From: Myrmaecium sp. VS I D KN 1
Taxonomy: Eukaryota > Ascomycota > Dothideomycetes > Valsariales > Valsariaceae
Length of the DNA stretch: 64,000 nucleotides
NCBI GenBank assembly: GCA_019775845.1
Contig: JADQAV010000014.1
Location: 124,001-188,000, forward strand
Direction of reading: 5' to 3'
Shown here: in pieces, positions 57,384 to 64,000 of the stretch
How positions within the stretch are numbered: the stretch's first letter is position 1
How the letters are laid out: each line of letters opens with the position of its first letter
Position numbers and translations under genes: made by a program
The notes under the pieces: generated by a model
Database searches by the model: none
What the model was told of the DNA's origin: nothing
What the model saw: only the letters and a program-made list of their open reading frames with translations

Positions 57384-60300
57384 TGATATCGGGTGTTGCT
57401 GTCGACGAAGGCAATGGTCTAAATTAATCCTCACAGGTCGTGGTTCGACTGAGAATCTGTGACTTCAAGGTCTGTACGGTAGAAAGGAGCGTCGGCGATT
57501 AGGACGATCCCATTTGCTGTTAGATGTAAAGAGTTAAAGCACTCGTATGCGGCTTGATCGTAATGTCGTGGGTAGGTGGTCGGAAGGGAGGGCAAGCAAT
57601 AGTGAGAGAGTGTATGAAGCAGAACGGTGAGATTGGCGAGCGACCGTGACTGTGCCGTACCGTACGTCCAAGGCAAGCACGACTGACTTGACAGGACCTG
57701 CTCGCGCGCAAATGGAAGGCAGTTCTCCCAAGGCGGAGGTGGAGGGTGAGGGGAAGGGGAACGTCAAGAGTGAAGGGGGATTGGGAGGAGGCAAGAGGCA
57801 AGAGGACGCAGGAGGCGGGCAGGGGTTCTTGGGGGAAGCGGGACGGGCTGGACGAGCAGGACCGGGCAGGCAGGCGCTGCAGCTGGTTTCGGGACGAGCC
57901 AGGGCGAGCACTGATCGCGAGTCGTGACTCGTGACTGGTGAACGAGTCCGGGTAGTGGGTGGTGAGCTGCTTCGGCTGCCACCACGGCGGAGCGGAGGGT
58001 GCAAGGGAAATTGAGGAGCGTCCGTCGCACCAGACGATCCGAGCGGATAAGTGTCCATGGCACACAGGCACACAGGCATGCAGGCATCACGCAGGCACGC
58101 AGACATGCAGGCACACACAAACTCGCATTGTGCACTCACCACAGTACTCACCTTGGTATCCCTATTCCCTCTCAGCCAACAGCCGGCCAACCGTATGTTG
58201 TCATAAACTCCTTATTGGTTGTTCGGGGATCCCCCGAGCCGAAAGAATGGTCGAGCACGATGGAACATCCCTATTCCAGCTTCTTTTCTTCCTTTCGGTG
58301 CTGCTCCTCTTCTTCTTCTTCTTCTTCCTCCCCCACCTCCTCTTCCCCTCACCATGCATTCGACGACATCGAACGCTGCGAAGGCGTCTGCGAACGCAAC
58401 CGCGCACCCGATCCGATCCCGTCCCGAGCAGCGCACCGCAGACGGGAACGTCGCCACTGCAGAACCGGGAAGGCGTCGGGCGTCTCCCCTTGATTGTTTC
58501 ATGCAGCTGCAATCCCTGGGATGATGTGTGCCGCAGCAGGGCCTCTCCTGCATGCGCGTGAGGAGGGGAAGAGGGGGAGGGGGTGATGGGAGAGATCCAT
58601 CCAGTCGCGAACCCGGCATCACATGGATGATGCATGCCACTATGATAGGACCGCGCGGTATTATTCGGACGAGCTCGCGAAGCGAACCGATGTGATCGAC
58701 CGAGGCCATACATCCCGTATTTCGAAAGCGATGCGAAGCTCTTCGGCCCAGCTTCTCCTTGAAGCGTTCCTCGGACGCTACATACGAAGGGCGTGACACG
58801 GCATGGAACAAGAGAAGGCAGATCACGAAGCTACACAGAACAGAGTAAGGTAGGTACGCGGTGTGGTTCAAAGGTGGGTGGGATGTCCCGACCGGAGAAT
58901 TATTGCGCAGCGAAAAAGAATGTGAGAGGTTCTCCAGGTCGACGACTAAAGGCCCACTAGCACCGACCTGACAGCAGTTAGTGACAGCGACCGGCCGACC
59001 CGACCGGGGTTTTTTCTGACCCCTCGGCGTCCGAAGCGCGGGGTCTTCTAGGCGATCCCCTCCCCCTCCCCTCTCGCTCGCGCTATTCCCCTTGAGCGCT
59101 CCTTGCCCCTGACTAGTCCGCACTCGACGATACCCACTCACCACTCGCTCTCACCACCAAACACCCGCCCCTCATCATTCCCACGCGAGCCCGTCAGCCA
59201 TGCTCCACTCCGATTTACCCAGCTCGTGGATGAGAGGGACGGTCGGTGGGACTCGATCGAAGCCTGCTTGTCCATCGTCATCCATCATCAAAAAATCATC
59301 AATCCCCGTCAATGGACTGTCTGACGAGCTCCGTTCCCTATGCGGCCCGACCGGTACACCTTATGACATATTACCTACGATTAGTACAGTACATTCGTAT
59401 GGAGGTCCGAACGCGGTTTTCTGGTCGTCGCAGTGGCACGGGAGAAAACGTGGTCGAGGTACGGAGACCTCAGGTACATGACCTTAGGTAAGGGGTCTGA
59501 AACACGCCGGCTCGGCTGCCTTTCCATCCCGTCCCTCCCTCCAGACGTCTGCCAGATAACGAAGGACAGTGAAAGAAGTGGTGGGGGGAAGGGATTGAGA
59601 AGGTCCCGATAGAAAAGGGATCGGATCCTCCAGTTTCCCGAAGCAACGACATTGATTCACAGTCGTTATCAGGCTGCCTTCAGGCAGGCAGGCAAGCTTG
59701 GCTCGAGGCTAAGTGACGATCTCAGCCGTGTGTCGTCTGTCTAAAAACGAGCGAGCGGGCCCTGCTTGCCCTGAAAACCATCAAGGACATCGTACTACAG
59801 TCGGGAATGGACGTCCTAGGAGTGAACCTCAACTTCTTGAACACCCGTAGAACGGCAGTATGCCAAATCGCATGAAGCCCGATCAAGAAAAGCCGTGGTT
59901 GAACGGACGAACGCGATGGACGGTCACAGTCCAATCCACTACATGAGCGTATCAGGTATCACAGGGCTGTAGTTCCCGCTCATTCTTCACTATCCGTCGC
60001 CTCAGGCACAGTCGACGAGCTATCCAGCCGCACATGATATCCACCAGACGGCTGCGCCGATCCCAATCCCACGACCATTCTCTCCATCTCGCGCCGTCTC
60101 TTTTGCTTTCCCCGCAACTGACAAATATTTGAGGGGGGATGGGCAAAGCAAACTCCTGTTCGTCGTACCAGATTGCCAGATGCTACGCTAGAGAGAGGGG
60201 GATGTCGATGATGGAAATATTTGAACACATCCAAGTCATTTGATGTACCATCTACCAAGGAACAGCCATCCAGTCCTGCCATTATCGCTGATGTAGGCGG

Positions 60301-60657
60301 CAGCTCATATAGATAGTACACGAAGAAATATACACATCTCACTATTCAACGGAGATAAGACCTGTTACCTCCGTATACAAGAAAATTACAAAACGCCGTA
60401 AATTACACCATCACATGCCATCAACAAGCCCACCCGTCCAATCAGAAGCATTCTTTCTTTTCCCATTTCACTTCGCCCCGTTTCTCTCATCCTCTTCACG
60501 CCTTTGCTGAACGACAACGGAGCCGAACCAGCAGCTATCCCAAGGGGAAAAAAAAGGAGAACCTGCAAAAGATAAAAGGAACGGCATTCCACGCTGAGCC
60601 GATTCCATCCCACACATTAGAGAGACAGATCCAACTCCCTTTCGACGGAGGTGAAGC
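57384..60657. other. Divergent intergenic region, DENN / BCD1
   Basis: About 3.3 kb between two divergent starts. It contains CAGGCA-type repeats near 58061-58120, CTT-rich tracts near 58300 and GCAGGCAGGCAGG near 59680. The long minus-strand ORF 58212-59144 is low-complexity and overlaps others; I do not accept it. No RNA gene is recognised. Confidence 0.5.
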
Positions 60658-62547
60658 ATGGCGGACGAACCGCTGCTCCTGTCGGAGCTTTGCAATATCT
60701 GGTGGGTTCCTTTTTATTAATCCTTCTTTCTTCTTTGTTTTTGTATTACTTTTTCCGCGGCTTCCGGGTTTTTCTGTCTCTATGTGAACCGACGCAAGGG
60801 AGGAGGGAAGTGCTATCTGGATCTCGGGTCACTTTTGCTTTTCCTTACTCCCCCTCTTCATTGCAGCTTCTTTTGTCCTGGTATCGTTCGATTTCCTCTG
60901 GCCTACCTTCCTCTCTCACACTCGCTTCCTTTCTTTACTGGCTTTCTCAAGCCATGTGCGGCTACTCCGGGTCACGATGAGTGGCGAATGATGGGGGACT
61001 GCGTTGCTTCCATCTGGAATCCTTTGACGACCTGCATTTTCACCGTCATCCTCGTCATTCTCTTGCGATTTATTTTTCCAGTGCTGTTTGTTGGCTTAAA
61101 TCACTTCGAATCGATGAACCATATGTCATACCGCTCGCTTTACGCTGTCTTCCCTGAGCACATCTCTCCGTCTTGGCTCTCCTCTCGCTCTCTCTACAAC
61201 ATGCTCTATCTCCATTTCCCCTCCCCCAGCTCGTCACAGCCGCATGACTAACCGCTTTTTCCTATCCCCAGCAACGCCAACCCGCCCAAGTACCGCTGCC
61301 CCCGCTGCAGCTCCCGCACCTGCTCCCTCGCCTGCAGCAAGCGGCACAAGACCCGCGCCGGCTGCAGCGGCGTCCGCGACCCAGCCGCCTACCTCAAGCG
61401 CAGCGAGCTCGCCACCCCGCAGGCCATCGACCACGACTACAACTTCCTCGCCGGCCTCGAACGCACGCTCGACCGCGGCCGCGCCGACGTCGACGCCCGC
61501 CTCAGCGCCGATGGACAGCGGGCAGAGCGCCGACGGCACGCGGAGAAGGTGCTGGAGGAGCGCGTGCGGGAGGCGGGCGTTCTTTGGCGTCGCGCGCCTG
61601 AGGGTATGAGTCGGCGCCGGGCGAACGCGACGCGGGTGAGCAAGGGCAAACCGCGTCGGATCATCTGGAGTGTGGAGTGGGTGTACGAGGGTGCGAAGGA
61701 ACTCGATGAAGTGCCCGAGGACCGGACGGTGGCGGAGGCGTGGGAGAACTGGATCGGCCGGAAGGGGCGCAAGAGGAAGCTTGCGCAGGACGAGGGGCCG
61801 GAGGATCACGATGGAGAGCGGGTGAAGAAGATGGCGGCGGGCGCTGAGGCGGTGGCAGCGTCAGATCAGCAACCGCAGCAGCCATCCGCAGCTCAGGCAC
61901 AAGTTCAGGCTCATGATCAAGCCGCACCTTCGCCATCAGGCACTGGCACGGCAGCAGACGTGACGGCCTCCACCGCCGCCGGAGCATCAACGCCAGCACC
62001 AGCATCCTCCATCTCCAGCGCTCCGATCGAAGCCATTCCCACCGCAAGCGAAGCAGCGACGATAAACCCATCCTCCGTCTCCCATCCCCGTCGCCAGTAC
62101 ACCATTTACCTCCACCGACCCGGCACCGCCGCCGGCCTCGCCGGGCACCGCCCCGTCCTCATCCCCATCCCGGACCCGTCCCACACCACCCTCGCCGCCC
62201 TCCTCCGCGGCCGGCTCGTGCTCGAGCTGCCCACGTTGTACGTGTTCGACCGTAACGACGGGGCAGCAAAGGAAGAGGAGAAGGAAGAGGAGCGGTCGGC
62301 GCTGCCCCCTTCCCCACTTGAGGGGTTCCTACTTGAGGCGGAGTACGAGGCGCTTGAGGCGGCGAAGCGGGAGGAGATGGAGGGGCTGGCGAGGGAGCTG
62401 GGGGTGGCGGAGATGGCGTTGGCGCGGGAGCGGGGGGGGGAGGGGGTGGAGGGGGAGAGGGACGGGGAAGAGAAGGTGCAGGAGGTTTTGAAGGGGTTGG
62501 TGGAGGGCGTGCGGAGGGATCTTGGGGGTGGGAGCGATGGTGTGTGA
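60658..62547 (+). CDS. BCD1: BCD1/ZNHIT6, box C/D snoRNP assembly factor
   Basis: HIT-type zinc-finger protein needed for accumulation of box C/D snoRNAs and hence rRNA methylation and ribosome synthesis; nuclear/nucleolar. Exons are 60658-60701 and 61272-62547, giving 439 aa. The finger is complete: Cys 12, 15, 24, 27, 32, 36, His 40 and Cys 46. It is followed by RDPAAYLKRSELATPQAIDHDYNFL, the diagnostic BCD1 extension, and a VSKGKPRRIIWSVEWVY block. The middle (~240-330) is Ala/Pro/Gln-rich and disordered; the C-terminal part (RRQYTIYLHRPG onward) resembles the conserved BCD1 tail and ends in a Glu/Gly-rich helix. The single intron is 570 nt, far longer than any other here, and splits the codon of the second zinc-binding Cys. 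A TGACTAAC branch point lies ~20 nt before the acceptor. Confidence 0.92.
60702..61271 (+). other. Unusually long intron of BCD1
   Basis: GTGGGT donor, CCCCAG acceptor and TGACTAAC branch point. Pyrimidine-rich throughout. I searched by eye for box C (RTGATGA) and box D (CTGA): near-matches exist (ACGATGA at 60974, CGATGA at 61113, CTGA at 61154) but lack terminal stems, so no snoRNA is called. Confidence 0.7.
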
Positions 62548-63418
62548 TTTAGTTTTCCCCTTTTGTTCCTTTCTGAGGGGGTTTTCTATCTGGTTGGCAA
62601 TCACCACGGAGCATATTTATGTATAAAATTGAATACTGCCATGCTGGGTTTCCCAGCGCGACCTCCGCCTGAGTGGTGAGGGAGCTTGTGCGTTTTATAT
62701 CTTCTGTATGCAGTATGGACCCTTCCCTTCCCCGGAACCCTCGCTCTGACCCAGCCTTTTCCTTCCTCTCACCCTTGCACTTCTTCTCTCCATATCCGCG
62801 AACGCGTGAACAACGAAGTAAGAACCCGAAGAGAGAGACCGGCACCATATAACCTCTCCGCTACCAGAGAGAGGAGAATGAAGTAGAAGTGGGACGGAAA
62901 AATGAGGAAGAGAAGAGAATCGACGTGAAAAGCCTGAAGAAAATCTATACATCTCTGAGGCTACCACGATCGCCGACTAAGCTACACGTGCGAGAGCTCG
63001 AAGATATCTAGTAGCGATGCAGGTCGAGCCACAGGTACGCTGCGAGTCGCTACCGCTTGAACAGGTGAGGCCGTCTCGCTGGTTCCATCAGCTGAGAACA
63101 TACCTAACGGTGAACAGAGAAGGTCGAAACGAGCGATGTGACAGTCTTGCTACGGCGCTGAGACATGTCCGGACGATGATACTGGAAATGTAGGGACCAG
63201 CAGGATGTAATACCATCTAGTTGTTATCGTAGTGGCCGTGACTACAGTACATGGTATGCCATAAATGGATATCGGATGACAACTCAACTCTGCATACACT
63301 GGCATTGACGAACAGCAAAAAAAAAGATTCTATATATTCCTTGCATTCACTTACCAATGATGCTCTTGCAGGCAGAGCGATGTATGGCAGAGGGAGGAAG
63401 TAAAAAAATCAAAAATAT
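62548..63418. other. Intergenic region, BCD1 to tRNA-Arg
   Basis: BCD1 3' UTR followed by sequence without recognisable genes. Short ORFs near 62690-62970 overlap on both strands and are not supported. Confidence 0.5.
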
Positions 63419-63489
63419 GACCGCGCCAGGGGTCGAACCTGGAATCTCTTGATTCGTAGTCAAGCGCCTTGCCATTGGGCCACGCGGCC
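63419..63489 (-). tRNA. tRNA-Arg (anticodon ACG)
   Basis: Minus-strand 71-nt cloverleaf without intron. The acceptor GGCCGCG pairs with CGCGGTC (one G-T pair), the D-arm region is TGGCCCAATGGCAAGGCG, the anticodon arm CTTGA-CTACGAA-TCAAG presents ACG, and the T-arm is CCAGG-TTCGACC-CCTGG. T-runs immediately downstream (minus strand) provide the Pol III stop. ACG is read as inosine-CG and decodes CGU/CGC/CGA arginine codons. Confidence 0.96.
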
Positions 63490-64000
63490 AGTTGTAGAAG
63501 CTGGCTGAGTGATGCGGAAGCACCACTTGCTGATGGAAATTGACAACTCAATCGTGCATTAAGAAAGCGAGATCTCGAGGCACTGCTTGCTCTGCTCAAG
63601 ATCTTGACTCGCGGTTGGGGGTGGGGGCGCTCAGGCTAGAACATCTGCCCGAGTGAACGGCGCCTGTGGCGCCTCGACAAGGCTGGAGACAGCGTACCAT
63701 ACATGTGATGGTTGTTCTAGGCTTTGAAGGACAATGAGGAACATTCAACCAAGGCGCTGGCATGAATTCCGCATGTTCTGATCCACTATTTGCAGGATAG
63801 ATAAGACTGCTCATCAGCCGAGCTTCATTCTCCGATGACAGGTCCAAGTCCGGAAATTATTGCCGCAGTTTCCCCTTCACATAGTATTCACTCGAACCCG
63901 CCTGTCTATCCAACCGTGAGATTTATAGACAACCACACTTCCTACGTTTCACTCTGAGAGGCCACCCTCCGGGCCTAGACCATGCGCTATTGGAGAGGCC
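63490..64000. other. Right edge of the window, no gene recognised
   Basis: About 510 bp without a supported feature. The short minus-strand ORF 63596-63847 has no recognisable domain; a gene reaching in from outside cannot be excluded. Confidence 0.4.

Noticed and set aside
58212-59144. 310-codon minus-strand ORF upstream of the DENN gene
   Set aside because: Starts at a non-standard region, Arg/Gly low complexity, overlaps several other frames.
59722-59934. 70-codon ORF and an opposite-strand frame resembling a transposon scrap
   Set aside because: Too short and no motif that would support any family.
60974-61157. Box C/D snoRNA in the BCD1 intron
   Set aside because: Box C candidates deviate from RTGATGA, spacing to CTGA is unsuitable, and no terminal stem forms.

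Overview
The window comes from a filamentous ascomycete (Pezizomycotina). The evidence is short spliceosomal introns (mostly 49-125 nt, GT..AG, several with CTAAC-type branch points), GC-rich compact genes, fungal-type orthologues (UPF3, SIT4 with a filamentous-fungus-style insert, LEU5, a coiled-coil DENN protein, a 2EXR/F-box-like protein), and a 6.4-kb extremely AT-rich block in which CpA/TpG is almost absent, the signature of repeat-induced point mutation (RIP). The class cannot be fixed from the sequence alone. All multi-exon models below were built by hand from reading frames plus splice signals, and every model closes in frame.

Layout. 1-~6,470: RIP-saturated repeat block with no surviving gene, opening with a 214-bp tandem repeat. 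~6,500-10,386: DPP III peptidase (+), with a possible mitochondrial presequence from an upstream ATG. 10,387-15,862: kinesin-4-like motor (-). 18,346-19,553: LEU5-type mitochondrial carrier (-), sharing a divergent promoter with a METTL4-type MT-A70 methyltransferase at 20,301-21,629 (+). 21,630-32,858: about 11 kb of gene-poor, microsatellite-rich DNA around one small gene (28,285-28,779). 32,859-38,306: large WD40/Ser-Arg-rich scaffold (+). 40,559-42,535: UPF3 (-), divergent from SIT4/PP6 phosphatase at 43,268-44,815 (+). ~45,300-45,565: SRP (7SL) RNA gene (-). 46,117-46,886: three-exon unknown gene (+). 47,860-50,572: CSC1/TMEM63 channel (+). 51,276-52,827: 2EXR/F-box-like protein (+). 54,480-57,383: DENN-domain coiled-coil protein (-). 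60,658-62,547: BCD1 snoRNP assembly factor (+), with a 570-nt intron. 63,419-63,489: tRNA-Arg(ACG) (-).

Apart from the RIP block this is core housekeeping chromosome: RNA biology (UPF3, BCD1, METTL4-like, SRP RNA, tRNA), trafficking and cytoskeleton (DENN, kinesin), mitochondrial CoA supply (LEU5), phosphatase signalling (SIT4) and osmosensing (CSC1). There is no biosynthetic cluster, CRISPR array or defence island, and I did not find a clear new multi-gene system. The items most worth a second look are the SRP RNA, the DPP III presequence, the unassigned 1725-aa WD40 scaffold, the abutting uORF at CSC1, the long BCD1 intron and the unknown 205-aa protein.
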